Assembly: GCF_965277665.1 (NCBI RefSeq)
Contig: NZ_OZ255835.1
Location: 1,612,001 to 1,676,000, forward strand
Origin: Lichenicoccus sp965277665
GTDB taxonomy: Bacteria; Pseudomonadota; Alphaproteobacteria; Acetobacterales; Acetobacteraceae
Direction: 5' to 3'
DNA: 64,000 nucleotides
Part shown: in pieces, positions 9,030-17,762 of the stretch
Numbering within the stretch: position 1 is the first letter of the stretch
How the letters are laid out: every line of letters starts with the position of its first letter
Notes under the pieces: generated by a model
Databases searched by the model: none
What the model was told of the DNA's origin: nothing
The model's input: only the letters and a program-made list of their open reading frames with translations
Translations under genes and position numbers: made by a program

Positions 9030-9804
9030 GCAGGGGCCGGCCGAACACCGGCGTAGAGGGCGACGCCATGTCGCGGCTTGCCATCGGGTCGGACAGGAAG
9101 GCGGCGCGGCCGGCCTCGATCGCCTGCGCAAAGGCGTGCGCCATCGCCGGCGGATCGCCCGCCCTGGCGACCGCGGTGTTGAGCAGGATGGCGTCGTAGC
9201 CGAGCTCCATCGCCGCCGCCGCGTGCGAGGGCAGCCCGATCCCGGCATCCACCACCAGCGGCACCTCGGGAAAATGGGCGCGCAAGGCGCGCAGGCCGAA
9301 CAGGTTGTTGAGCCCCTTGCCCGAACCGATCGGCGCGCCCCAGGGCATCAGCACCTCGCATCCGGCCCCGAGCAGGCGCTCAGCCACGACAAGGTCCTCC
9401 GTGGTGTACGGCAGCACCTTGAAGCCGTCCCCGGACAGGATGCGGGCCGCCTCGACCAGCCCGAACACGTCCGGCTGCAGCGTGTCGCTGTCGCCGATCA
9501 CCTCGAGCTTGATCCAGTCGGTGGCGAACACCTCGCGCGCCATCTGCGCCGTGGTGACCGCCTCGCGCGCGGTGTGGCAGCCCGCGGTGTTCGGCAGCAC
9601 CGGCACGCCGAGGTCGCGGATCAGCGACCAGAACGCCTCGCCGGCGCCCCGGCTCGCACCCGGCCCGGCGCCCTCGCGACGCAGCGAGACGGTGACCAGC
9701 GCCGGCTGGGCCGCCCGCACGCACTCGGCGAGGATGTCGGGCGACGGATACTGCGCGGTGCCGAGCAGCAGCCGCGAGGCGAACGCGGCGCCATAGAGCC
9801 GCAC
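9022..9804 (-). CDS. thiG: Thiazole synthase
   Basis: ThiG builds the thiazole phosphate ring from deoxyxylulose 5-phosphate, dehydroglycine and ThiS thiocarboxylate. The imine-forming lysine is K99 in 'DWIKLEVIGD'. Phosphate-binding motifs 'VLPYTTED', 'PWGAPIGSGKG' and 'VVDAGIG' follow. 260 residues is normal. The start is GTG at 9804, with GGAGG seven bases upstream inside the end of thiS. It follows thiS by three bases. The order thiO-thiS-thiG-thiE is common in alphaproteobacteria and implies dehydroglycine comes from glycine oxidation by ThiO. Confidence 0.95.
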   Translation of the reverse strand: MRLYGAAFASRLLLGTAQYPSPDILAECVRAAQPALVTVSLRREGAGPGASRGAGEAFWSLIRDLGVPVLPNTAGCHTAREAVTTAQMAREVFATDWIKLEVIGDSDTLQPDVFGLVEAARILSGDGFKVLPYTTEDLVVAERLLGAGCEVLMPWGAPIGSGKGLNNLFGLRALRAHFPEVPLVVDAGIGLPSHAAAAMELGYDAILLNTAVARAGDPPAMAHAFAQAIEAGRAAFLSDPMASRDMASPSTPVFGRPLLA

Positions 9805-9807
9805 CGT

Positions 9808-10005
9808 TCAGCCTCCCTGCATCGGCGAGACGATCTCGAGCCGCATGCCGTCATTCAGGGCCTGGGTCGCCCGGCGCACAGCCGGCACGAAGTCGCCGTT
9901 CAACGCGGTCGCGAGCCGCGGCTGGGTGTAGCCGAGCTCGACCAGGACAGTCTCCAGGGTGGTGGACGCGACCTCGTGCGGCGCGCCGTTGACCAAGATG
10001 CGCAT
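9808..10005 (-). CDS. thiS: Sulfur carrier protein ThiS
   Basis: A 65-residue ubiquitin-fold protein ending in Gly-Gly (residues 64-65), the carboxyl end that is adenylated and thiocarboxylated to deliver sulfur to ThiG. The N-terminus 'MRILVNGAPHEV' and the end 'EIVSPMQGG' match the family. ATG 10005 was chosen because the longer frame adds an unrelated basic leader, and GGAG is eight bases upstream of this ATG. It lies 29 bp after thiO and three bases before thiG. Confidence 0.92.
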   Translation of the reverse strand: MRILVNGAPHEVASTTLETVLVELGYTQPRLATALNGDFVPAVRRATQALNDGMRLEIVSPMQGG

Positions 10006-10034
10006 GCACGGTCTCCAGGCTCTGCATATGCCTC

Positions 10035-11033
10035 TCAAGTATGCAGTCCCAGGGATGCCTGCAAGCCAAGGATCCCGGCCACCTCGGCGGCGAGCACCGG
10101 CGCCAGCAGGTAGCCGTGCCGGTGCATGCCGTTGACGCTGATGGTGCCGTCCTCCTGCACGCGCACGCGTGGCATGTTGTCCGGATAGGACGGCCGCAGC
10201 CCGGCGCCGGTCTCGATGATCTCCGCCTCGGCCAGCGCCGGATGCAACGTATAGGCGGCGCCGAGCAGTTCCATCGCCGCACGCGCGGTGATGCCGCCCT
10301 GCTGCTCGCTCTCCACCATGGTGGCCCCGAGCATGAAGACATGGTCCGCGCGCGGCACCAGATAGACCGGATGCCGCGGGTGCAGCAGCCGCACCGGCCG
10401 CCGCAGGGCAAAATCCGGGCAGCGCAGCAGCAGCATCTCGCCGCGCACGCCGCGCAGGGCGGCGACCGTCGCCCGGGCCGCAAAGCCGCGGCAGTCGACG
10501 ACGTGGGTGAACGCGGCCCGGTCATAGTCACCGGCATCGAGCTGCAGGCTGCCGCCCGTGGCCTGCAGCCTTGCCGCCAGGGCCGCGAGTGCTGCGCGCG
10601 GGTCGAGATGCGCCTCGCGCGGATACAGCAGCGCACGGCCGAACCGCCCGATGAGCGCCGGCTCGAGTGCTGCGATCGCCTCCGCATCGAGCCACTCGTG
10701 CCCGTCGGTGCGACGCGCGAACCGCAGCAGTTCGCCCTGGTCGCGTGCCGGCGCCAGTACCAGGCTGCCGGCGCGCACCGCGTCCGGCACGTGCGCCAGC
10801 CACCAGTCGATCGCAGCCTCGCCATGCAGCATGATCTCCACCGGCGCCGTCTCGGCCTCGCACCAGGGTGCGAGCATGCCGCCGGCCTGCCACGACGCAC
10901 CCGACCCGATGCGCGGCCCCTGCTCGGCCAAGGTCACATCGGCGCCGCGCTCGGCCAGGGTGACCGAGGTGACCAGCCCGGCCACGCCGGCGCCCCGGAC
11001 CAGAACCTGGGGCACCGGCACCCGGGGCACCAT
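10035..11033 (-). CDS. thiO: Glycine oxidase ThiO (FAD-dependent)
   Basis: A DAO-family flavoenzyme that oxidises glycine to the imine used by ThiG. The FAD-binding motif 'RGAGVAGLVTSVTLAERGADVTLAEQ' is at the N-terminus; only the GxGxxG and distal acidic residue are needed to see it. Near the end, 'GAGLRPSYPDNMPRV' and 'NGMHRHGYLLAPVLA' are typical of ThiO. ATG 11033 lies two bases beyond the fdhD stop and gives 332 residues; an upstream in-frame start would overlap fdhD. No TPP-riboswitch-like sequence fits in the two-base gap, so thiO is read from the upstream train. Confidence 0.88.
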   Translation of the reverse strand: MVPRVPVPQVLVRGAGVAGLVTSVTLAERGADVTLAEQGPRIGSGASWQAGGMLAPWCEAETAPVEIMLHGEAAIDWWLAHVPDAVRAGSLVLAPARDQGELLRFARRTDGHEWLDAEAIAALEPALIGRFGRALLYPREAHLDPRAALAALAARLQATGGSLQLDAGDYDRAAFTHVVDCRGFAARATVAALRGVRGEMLLLRCPDFALRRPVRLLHPRHPVYLVPRADHVFMLGATMVESEQQGGITARAAMELLGAAYTLHPALAEAEIIETGAGLRPSYPDNMPRVRVQEDGTISVNGMHRHGYLLAPVLAAEVAGILGLQASLGLHT

Positions 11034-11035
11034 GC

Positions 11036-11878
11036 TCAAGTGCCGCCGGATCCGAGGATCCGTTGCGGATGCGTGCACAGCTCGAAGCCGTCCTCGCGTC
11101 CGACGGCGATCAGGGTCAGCCCGGCCGCCTGCGCGGTCCGGATCGCGAGTGCGGTCGGCGCCGAGACGGCGGCCAGGATGGTCGCCCCCATGCGCTGCGC
11201 CTTCTGCACCAGCTCGACCGAGATGCGGCTGCTCATCACCAGGATGCCGTCCGCCGCGTCCTGTCCGGCAACGCTCAAGGCGCCCGCCAGCTTGTCGAGC
11301 GCATTGTGCCGGCCGACATCCTCGCGCAGCGCGAGCAGGCCGGACCCCGGCCGGAAGAACCCCGCCGCATGCACCGCCCGGGTCTCGCGGTTCAACGCCT
11401 GGGCCGGCCGCATCGCCGCCATCGCCGCCATGATCTCGGCGGCCTCGACCGCGTGGCCGGCCGGCACCGGATCACCCGGCACGGCGATCGCCTCCTTCAG
11501 GCTCTCGATGCCGCACAGCCCGCAGCCGGTCGGCCCGGCGATCCGCCGCCGCCTGCTCTCCAGCCCCGCCATGCGGCCGGGATCGATCCACAGGCGCATC
11601 TCGATGCCGACGCCCGCCGGCAGGTCAACGCGCTCGATCTCCTCGATCTCGGCGAGATCCGACACGATGCGCTCGTTGAGCGAGAAGCCGCGGGCGAAAT
11701 CCTCGAGGTCGGCGGGCGTCGCCATCATCACCGCGTGCGACAGCCGGTTGTAGGAGAATGCCACCGGCATCTCCTCGGGGATGCAGCGCGTCCCCGGCGT
11801 GAAGCCACCGTCGCGCCAGGCCAGCCGATCTATGACCAGGGACGACGGCGTACCGACTGGATGCAAGGCAGGCGGCAT
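11036..11878 (-). CDS. fdhD: Formate dehydrogenase accessory sulfurtransferase FdhD
   Basis: FdhD transfers sulfur from IscS to the molybdenum/bis-MGD cofactor of formate dehydrogenase. The essential cysteine pair is C119-G-L-C122 in 'GPTGCGLCG'. Other family segments are 'NRETRAVHAAGF', 'REDVGRHNALDKLAGA' and 'MSSRISVELVQKAQ'. ATG 11878 gives 280 residues, the usual length. It begins 11 bp after the glmS stop and ends two bases before thiO, so it is embedded in the glmU-thiE train. No formate dehydrogenase gene is in the window. Confidence 0.93.
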   Translation of the reverse strand: MPPALHPVGTPSSLVIDRLAWRDGGFTPGTRCIPEEMPVAFSYNRLSHAVMMATPADLEDFARGFSLNERIVSDLAEIEEIERVDLPAGVGIEMRLWIDPGRMAGLESRRRRIAGPTGCGLCGIESLKEAIAVPGDPVPAGHAVEAAEIMAAMAAMRPAQALNRETRAVHAAGFFRPGSGLLALREDVGRHNALDKLAGALSVAGQDAADGILVMSSRISVELVQKAQRMGATILAAVSAPTALAIRTAQAAGLTLIAVGREDGFELCTHPQRILGSGGT

Positions 11879-11889
11879 GCCGCCGGGCA

Positions 11890-13713
11890 CTATTCCACCG
11901 TCACCGATTTCGCGAGGTTGCGCGGCTGGTCGACGTCGGTGCCCTTGAGCAGCGCCACCTCGTAGGCCAGCATCTGCACCGCGATGCTGTGCAGGATCGG
12001 CGCGGTGAAGGCGTCCGCCTCCGGCAGCACCACCATCGCCTCGACGATGCCGCGCAGCCCGGCCGCCCCCTCGGCATCGGTGAATGCCAGCAGCCTGCCG
12101 CCACGCGCCCGCGCCTCCTGCAGGTTGGACGCGGTCTTGCCGAACAGCCGCCCGGACGGCGCGATCGCCACCACCGGCACCGTGCGGTCGATGAGTGCGA
12201 TCGGGCCGTGCTTCATCTCGCCGGCGGCATAGGCCTCGGCGTGGATGTAGGAGATCTCCTTGAGCTTCAGGGCACCTTCGAGCGCCACCGGGAAGTAGGC
12301 GCCGCGCCCGAGATACAGCACGTCGCGCGCCTCGGCGACGATCGCGGCGGCGCGCTGGATGTCGGCCCGCAGGTCGAACAGCTCGGCCGCCTTGCCCGGC
12401 AGGTCGAGCAGCGCCTGCACCAGCTCGAGTTCGCGCTCGGCGGTGAGGCTGCCACGGGCGCGTCCGGTGGCGATCGCCAGGCACGCCAGCACCGACAGCT
12501 GCGCGGTGAACGCCTTGGTGCTGGCGACGCAGATCTCCGGGCCGGCCACCGTCTCCAGCACCATGTCGCTGTCGCGCGCCATGCTGCTCTCCGGCACGTT
12601 GAGCACCGACAGGATGTGCTGGCCACCGGCCCGCAGCGCACGCAGCGCCGCCAGCGTGTCCGCGGTCTCGCCGGACTGGCTGATCAGCAGCGCCAGCCCG
12701 CCCGGGGCCAGCGGCGCGTCGCGGTAGCGCAGTTCGCTGGCGACGTCCGCATCGACTGGCAGCCGCGCCTCGCTTTCCAGCCAGTGCCGCCCGAGCAACC
12801 CGGCATAGAACGCCGAGCCGCAGGCGGTGATGGTCGCGCGCGGAATGGTCGCGAGGTCGAACGGCAGCGGCGGCATCACCACGCGGCGGGTCGCAGGGTC
12901 GATCATCCGGCGCAGCGTCTGCCCGATCACCAGCGGATGCTCGTGCAGCTCCTTGTCCATGTAGTGCCGGTAGCCGTCCTTGCCGATCGAGCCGCCGGCG
13001 AGCGCGGTCCGGCGTATCTCGAACGGCACCGCGCACCCCTCGGGATCGAACATCTCGGCGCCGGTGCGGCTCACCACCACCCAGTCGCCGTCGCGCAGAT
13101 AGGCGATGCGCCGGGTCAGCGGCGACAGCGCCAGGCTGTCGGAGCCGAGGAACATCTCGTCCTCGCCGAAGCCCACCACCAGCGGCGCGCCATGCCGCGC
13201 GCCGATCATCAGCTCGGCGTGCCCGGCGAAGATCATCGCGATCGCATAGGCGCCGTGCAGCCGCCCGAGGGCTGCGTGCGCCGCCTCGCGCGGCGCCATG
13301 CCGGCGCGCAGGTTGCGATCGACCAGCTGCGCCACCGTCTCGGTGTCGGTCTCGGTGGTGAACACCTGCCCCTCGGCCTCGAGCTCGGCGCGCAGCTCGG
13401 CGTGGTTCTCGATGATGCCGTTATGCACGATGGAGACCAGCGCGGTGCCGTGCGGATGCGCATTGCCCTCGGTCGGCGCGCCGTGCGTCGCCCAGCGCGT
13501 GTGGCCGATACCGGTGGTGCCCGACAGCGGCGCGCGCTCCAGGGCGGCACCCAGGTTCACCAGCTTGCCCTCGGCGCGGCGGCGCTCGATATGGCCGTTC
13601 ACCAGCGTCGCGATGCCCGCCGAGTCGTAGCCGCGATATTCCAGCCGGCGCAGCGCCTCGTAGAGGATGGGGGCCGCGACATTCGTCCCGATGACGCCGA
13701 CGATGCCGCACAT
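11890..13713 (-). CDS. glmS: Glutamine-fructose-6-phosphate aminotransferase
   Basis: GlmS makes glucosamine 6-phosphate from fructose 6-phosphate and glutamine, the first step towards UDP-GlcNAc. Its 607 residues are standard. Cys2 in 'MCGIVG' is the glutaminase nucleophile. 'GIGHTRWATHG' and 'HNGIIENH' belong to the glutaminase domain. Two SIS domains follow, with 'ACGSAFYAG' and 'SQSGETADTL', then the C-terminus 'NLAKSVTVE'. The ATG shares one base with the glmU stop (TGATG), so glmU and glmS are coupled. No glmS ribozyme is expected or seen. Confidence 0.97.
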   Translation of the reverse strand: MCGIVGVIGTNVAAPILYEALRRLEYRGYDSAGIATLVNGHIERRRAEGKLVNLGAALERAPLSGTTGIGHTRWATHGAPTEGNAHPHGTALVSIVHNGIIENHAELRAELEAEGQVFTTETDTETVAQLVDRNLRAGMAPREAAHAALGRLHGAYAIAMIFAGHAELMIGARHGAPLVVGFGEDEMFLGSDSLALSPLTRRIAYLRDGDWVVVSRTGAEMFDPEGCAVPFEIRRTALAGGSIGKDGYRHYMDKELHEHPLVIGQTLRRMIDPATRRVVMPPLPFDLATIPRATITACGSAFYAGLLGRHWLESEARLPVDADVASELRYRDAPLAPGGLALLISQSGETADTLAALRALRAGGQHILSVLNVPESSMARDSDMVLETVAGPEICVASTKAFTAQLSVLACLAIATGRARGSLTAERELELVQALLDLPGKAAELFDLRADIQRAAAIVAEARDVLYLGRGAYFPVALEGALKLKEISYIHAEAYAAGEMKHGPIALIDRTVPVVAIAPSGRLFGKTASNLQEARARGGRLLAFTDAEGAAGLRGIVEAMVVLPEADAFTAPILHSIAVQMLAYEVALLKGTDVDQPRNLAKSVTVE

Positions 13714-15056
13714 CAGCGAGTTTCCCTATTCTTCTTGTCGCGCGCGAGCTTCTCGCGAAACATCGCCGCCTGGCCCGGCTTGTTGACCTGGCGCGACCGC
13801 CCGAGGGCGAGCGCATCGGCCTCGACGTCGCTGGTGATGACGCTGCCGGCGGCAACCAGCGCGCCGTCGCCGATGCGCACCGGCGCCACCAGGATCGCGT
13901 TCGAGCCGACAAAGGCGCCTGCGCCGATCTCGGTGCGATGCTTGGACACGCCGTCATAGTTGCAGGTGATGGTGCCGGCCCCGATATTGCTGCCGGGCCC
14001 GATGCTGGCATCCCCGATATAGCTAAGATGGTTCGCCTTCGCACCGATGCCAAGATCGGCCGCCTTCAGCTCGACGAAATTGCCGACATGCGCCGCATCG
14101 CCAACGCGCGTGCCGGGGCGCAGCCGGGCGTACGGCCCGATCTGCGCGCCCTCGCCCACCGTGCAGCCCTCCAGGTGGCTGAAGGCGCGTATCTCGCTGC
14201 CGGCGCCGACCGAGACACCGGGGCCGAACACCACGTGCGGATGCACCACGACGTCCGGTGCCAGCACCGTGTCGGCGCTGAGGAACACGGTGTCGGGTGC
14301 CACAAGCGTGGCGCCCGCCGCCATCGCGGCCTGGCGCAGGCGGTGCTGGATGGCGGCCTCCGCCTCGGCGAGCTCGGCCCGGCTGTTGATGCCGCGCAGC
14401 TCGGCCTCCGGCGCCTCGACGGCACGCACGCCGGTGCGGCCGCCACGGCCCGCCGCCGCCAGCGCCACGACATCGGTCAGGTAGTACTCGCCGCGCGCGT
14501 TGTCGGCACGCACCGCCCGCAGCCAGCCGGCGAAGTCGGCGGCGGCGGCGCACAGCACACCCGCATTGCACAGCCCGATCGCGCGCTCGGCTTGCCCGGC
14601 GTCGGCCCACTCGACGATGCGCTCGACCTGCCCGTCTTGCTGCACCACGCGGCCGTAGCGCCCCGGATCGGCCGGCCGCATCGCCAGCAGCGCGAGGCGC
14701 GTACCACCCGCGCGCCGCGCCTCGAGCAGGCGCTGCAGCGTGGCCGGCGTGACCAGCGGGTTGTCGGCATAGAGCACTGCGACATCGCCGTCGCCGAACA
14801 GCGGCTCGGCCTGCAACGCCGCGTGCGCGGTGCCGAGCCGCTCGTGCTGCACCACCACCGCATGCGGCGCCGCGATCGCCTCGAGCTCCTGCATCCCCGG
14901 CCCCACCACGACCACGATGCGGTCGAACACGGCGCTACAGCTCTCGATCAGATGCCGCAGCATCGGGCGACCGGCCAACGCGTGCGCCGCCTTCGGACGC
15001 GCGGACTGCATCCGGGTTCCGAGGCCGGCGGCGAGCAGGATGGCGGTGGCGTGCAT
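13713..15056 (-). CDS. glmU: Bifunctional UDP-GlcNAc pyrophosphorylase / GlcN-1-P acetyltransferase
   Basis: GlmU acetylates glucosamine 1-phosphate and then uridylylates it to UDP-GlcNAc. The uridylyltransferase domain starts 'ILLAAGLGTRM' and contains 'VLYADNPLVT' (the usual D of 'YGDVPL' context) and 'GLCNAGVLCA'. The C-terminal half is a left-handed beta-helix of hexapeptide repeats with 'GNFVELK', 'NHLSYIGDASIG' and 'TITCNYDG'. ATG 15056 gives 447 residues; a TTG at 15095 would only add a non-family leader. A perfect TTGACA lies at 15090-15095 on this strand, but no good -10 follows it. This gene opens the glmU-glmS-fdhD-thiOSGE train. Confidence 0.95.
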   Translation of the reverse strand: MHATAILLAAGLGTRMQSARPKAAHALAGRPMLRHLIESCSAVFDRIVVVVGPGMQELEAIAAPHAVVVQHERLGTAHAALQAEPLFGDGDVAVLYADNPLVTPATLQRLLEARRAGGTRLALLAMRPADPGRYGRVVQQDGQVERIVEWADAGQAERAIGLCNAGVLCAAAADFAGWLRAVRADNARGEYYLTDVVALAAAGRGGRTGVRAVEAPEAELRGINSRAELAEAEAAIQHRLRQAAMAAGATLVAPDTVFLSADTVLAPDVVVHPHVVFGPGVSVGAGSEIRAFSHLEGCTVGEGAQIGPYARLRPGTRVGDAAHVGNFVELKAADLGIGAKANHLSYIGDASIGPGSNIGAGTITCNYDGVSKHRTEIGAGAFVGSNAILVAPVRIGDGALVAAGSVITSDVEADALALGRSRQVNKPGQAAMFREKLARDKKNRETR

Positions 15057-15201
15057 GGCCCGTTGCGGGTAGCCGGCCCCGGGCGCGAGTGTCAAACACC
15101 GGCTGCTTGCCGTCTTTCACAATGCGTTACGGTATACTGCTCGTTTTGGAGGGGTGGCCCATGCCTGCACCGCGGCTGCGCCGGGGCACGCCCGGGCTCT
15201 T

Positions 15202-16074
15202 CTAGCCGCCCGGTGACGGCGGGCTGGGCGGCCCCGCCTCGACGCGGGTCAGCACCATCGTCGCCAGGCCGAGCTTGGGATGCTCGAACATGATGCGCAC
15301 CGGCAGCGGTGGCGCGCCCGCCACCACCCGGTTGATCCAGGCGGTGCCGTGCTGCGGCCGGTGCAGCTGTGCCTCGTCGTCGTTGTGCAGGAAGCCCGCG
15401 ACCTGCTGGCTGACGAAATCGCAGCGCAGCGCGGTGCCGCCATAGGCCGCGCCATGATCCTGCGGCACGGTCTGCTGGCCGGTGGTCTGCGAACGCGCCC
15501 GGGTCAGCCGCAGGCCGTCGAACACCAAGGCGTTGCCGTCGCAGCGTCCGCTGCGCTCGACCCTGCGCATCAGGTCGGCGATCGCGCTGAGGGTGTCGAC
15601 GCTGCCTCGGGCCTGGGCGATCGGCACCGGGTCACGCCGTGTCTCCGGCGGCGCCAGCACCGTCACCGAGGGATTGCCGTCGACATAGTCGAGCTGCGTC
15701 TGCCGCTGCGCGCCACGCGAATAGCCGATGCTGGTGAAGCGCACCGGCCGCACGCCGTCGCCGACGAACCGGCCCTGCGCCGTGCTGGTGACGTTGGCGC
15801 GCAGCATGAAGCCGAGCAGCCCGACCGTGTGGTCGTTCAAGCGCAAGCTGTAAGCGTCCGGCGTGAGCAGCAGGTCGACCGTGACATCCATGACGTGGAA
15901 GCCGTGCCCGTATAGCGCATAGTCAAGCCGGATCGGCGGCACGGCACCACCGGGCGGTGCTGCCGGGACCGACGCCGCCCGTGCTGGCGCCAGGGCGGCG
16001 GGGAGCGTCATGGCGGGCGCAACCGCGAGGCAGGCCACGACCGCGGCGGCCGGCCAGGAGGGTATGCGTCTCAT
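15202..16074 (-). CDS. Secreted DUF3108 family protein
   Basis: A 290-residue protein with a signal peptide (about residues 1-34, ending near 'ARAASV'). A beta-rich domain starts 'RLDYALYGHGFHVMDVTVDL' and includes 'TSIGYSRGAQRQTQLDYVDG' and 'RSGRCDGNALVFDGLRL'. This layout matches DUF3108, a periplasmic or outer-membrane-associated family of unknown function. It is often near lipid or cell-envelope genes, here upstream of glmU. It ends 146 bp before glmU, so a separate glmU promoter is likely. The family call is from sequence style; the function is not known. Confidence 0.78.
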   Translation of the reverse strand: MRRIPSWPAAAVVACLAVAPAMTLPAALAPARAASVPAAPPGGAVPPIRLDYALYGHGFHVMDVTVDLLLTPDAYSLRLNDHTVGLLGFMLRANVTSTAQGRFVGDGVRPVRFTSIGYSRGAQRQTQLDYVDGNPSVTVLAPPETRRDPVPIAQARGSVDTLSAIADLMRRVERSGRCDGNALVFDGLRLTRARSQTTGQQTVPQDHGAAYGGTALRCDFVSQQVAGFLHNDDEAQLHRPQHGTAWINRVVAGAPPLPVRIMFEHPKLGLATMVLTRVEAGPPSPPSPGG

Positions 16075-16452
16075 GGGCCGGATGGTGCGGCGTCAGCGAA
16101 GGATGTCAAGTAAGCCTGCCCTTGCCGACGCCCAGCCCCCTGCTCTCCCACCCCACTCTCCCAACGAGAACGTTTCGTGTCTGGACTCACGAAAAAGTTA
16201 CAGTCTCTCGCGGCTAAGCTGTCGGCAGGTATCAAGCGGGCCGCGCTGGCGATATTCAGGATTTCGCGTTCAGGCCTGCGAAGACATGGCCGTTAGTCAC
16301 AGTAATCCGTGGCCGCCCTGCAATTAACGAAAGTATATCGCCGCCGATTGGCGAGCCTGATCCGGCGATGCAGGTCGGATCACGTTCAACTTTGTAGAAT
16401 ACCGTATTAGTGTCTTGACGACGACATCATCAGCGGCTGGCCACAGAACGGG
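16075..16452. other. 378-bp divergent intergenic region
   Basis: No convincing gene is seen here. It separates the divergent DUF3108 and Fic-like genes and is less GC-rich than its surroundings. A short inverted repeat, TGATCCG (16358-16364) and CGGATCA (16376-16382), lies about 90 bp upstream of the Fic-like start. An AT-rich stretch follows it, as would suit an operator and promoter. No clear -35/-10 pair could be assigned. Confidence 0.5.
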
Positions 16453-17733
16453 ATGACCGTGATGCCACTGCAGCAAAGACCTGCACAGACCAACCCCATG
16501 CGGCTCGATGACCGGCGGCGGGACGATCTTTCGCCCGAGCGCCGCCTGCCCGATAAGGCAGCACCCGACACCGCCAGGCGCACCGATGCAGGCTTCGACG
16601 AGCGCAAGCTCGACGACCGCCGCTTCGTCAGGACGGCGGGCGTCTCGGACAACATGGTCACCTTGTTGCCCGGACCGCTGCCGCGCACCCTGCCGCCCGG
16701 CGGATGGCTGCCGGAACTCGAACAGGCGGCCTGGGCGCTGGGTCAGTTGAAGGCCAAGGCCGATACGTTGCCCTCGCCGCTTCGGCTGCACCAGCTGCAC
16801 GCCCGCCGCGACGCGATCGCGGCGAGCCAGCTGATCGGCACCAGCGCCACGCTGGCGATGCTGCTGGCGCGCGAGGCCGATGCGAGCCCGTCGCCCGCCC
16901 GCGACCTGCGCCAGGCCGAGAACCATGTCGGCTACTACTTCAACCTGCTCGAGCAGCATGACGGGAACCTCCGCACGCAGCACGAGCCCACCATCGAGAC
17001 CCTGTGCAGCATGCACCGGCGACTGAACGAGCGCATCACCGCGCATGCCGGCATGCTGCGCAGCAGGCCGATCACGCTGGGCGGCTACCGGCTCGGGCCG
17101 TGGCGCGTCGTGCCGCCGCCGCCGCAGGAAATCGGCAACGCGCTGCAGGATCTGGAAAGTTTCCTGGTCGGCACAGGCACCTTGCCGATGCTGGTCCGCG
17201 CGGCGCTGGCCTGCGCGCAGATCGAGGCGATCGCGCCGTTCGACGACGGCAACGAGTTCATTACGTTCCTGCTGCCTTCGGTGATCAGCCTGAATGCCGG
17301 CTATCCGCCGCTGTTCCTCTCGGACATCTTCCTGGCCAACCGCGTGCGCTTTCGCGAAAGCCTGTCCTCGGCTTTGCTCGGCGGCGACTGGGACGCCTGG
17401 CTCACCTTCTTCCTGCAGGCGGTGGTGGAAAGCTGTGCCGCGGCGGAGCGTCGCATCGGCCACATGACGCAGACGGCACGCGCCTGGCACACCAGGCTCG
17501 CCCAGGTTCGCTCGGACAGCCAGGCGCACCGTCTCGCGGAACTCGTGCTCGACCAGCCGGTGGTGACCGTCGGCCAGGCGCAGAAGATGCTCGGTGTTTC
17601 GTTCCAGACCGCCAACACGGCGGTGCAGACGCTGGTGCGCCACGACATCCTGGCCCAGTACCAGCGCCACGACCGCAACCGGATCTTCCTCGCGCCGCGC
17701 ATCGTCGCGATGTTCGAGGCCGCGGAGGCGTGA
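16453..17733 (+). CDS. Degenerate Fic-family protein (pseudo-Fic)
   Basis: The 426-residue protein has the three-part layout of large Fic proteins. A Fic_N region (about residues 77-135) begins 'PLPPGGWLPELEQAAWALG'. A central Fic helical domain follows (about 165-330), then a C-terminal winged helix 'TVGQAQKMLGVSFQTANTA' (about 375-426). Active Fic proteins carry HPFxxGNGRxxR. Here the corresponding residues are A261-P-F-D-D-G-N-E268-F269, so the catalytic His, the Gly and the anion-binding Arg are gone. The inhibitory 'SxxxEG' helix also reads ASQLIGT, with I128 where the inhibitory Glu should be. The frame is intact over the full length, so it is a conserved-looking protein rather than debris. 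AMPylation activity is not expected; a DNA-binding or scaffold role is an inference. Confidence 0.82.
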   Translation: MTVMPLQQRPAQTNPMRLDDRRRDDLSPERRLPDKAAPDTARRTDAGFDERKLDDRRFVRTAGVSDNMVTLLPGPLPRTLPPGGWLPELEQAAWALGQLKAKADTLPSPLRLHQLHARRDAIAASQLIGTSATLAMLLAREADASPSPARDLRQAENHVGYYFNLLEQHDGNLRTQHEPTIETLCSMHRRLNERITAHAGMLRSRPITLGGYRLGPWRVVPPPPQEIGNALQDLESFLVGTGTLPMLVRAALACAQIEAIAPFDDGNEFITFLLPSVISLNAGYPPLFLSDIFLANRVRFRESLSSALLGGDWDAWLTFFLQAVVESCAAAERRIGHMTQTARAWHTRLAQVRSDSQAHRLAELVLDQPVVTVGQAQKMLGVSFQTANTAVQTLVRHDILAQYQRHDRNRIFLAPRIVAMFEAAEA

Positions 17734-17762
17734 CCGGCCAGGCTTGAGCCAGCGACGACCGA

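Noticed and set aside
15090..15095. Perfect TTGACA upstream of glmU as a promoter.
   Set aside because: At 17-18 bp spacing the -10 would read CTACCC or TACCCG, too poor to call.
15161..15205. A 14-residue plus-strand frame with GGAGGGG and a TATACT upstream, between glmU and the DUF3108 gene.
   Set aside because: Nothing follows on the plus strand, the -35 spacing is wrong, and its stop overlaps the opposite gene end; probably chance.
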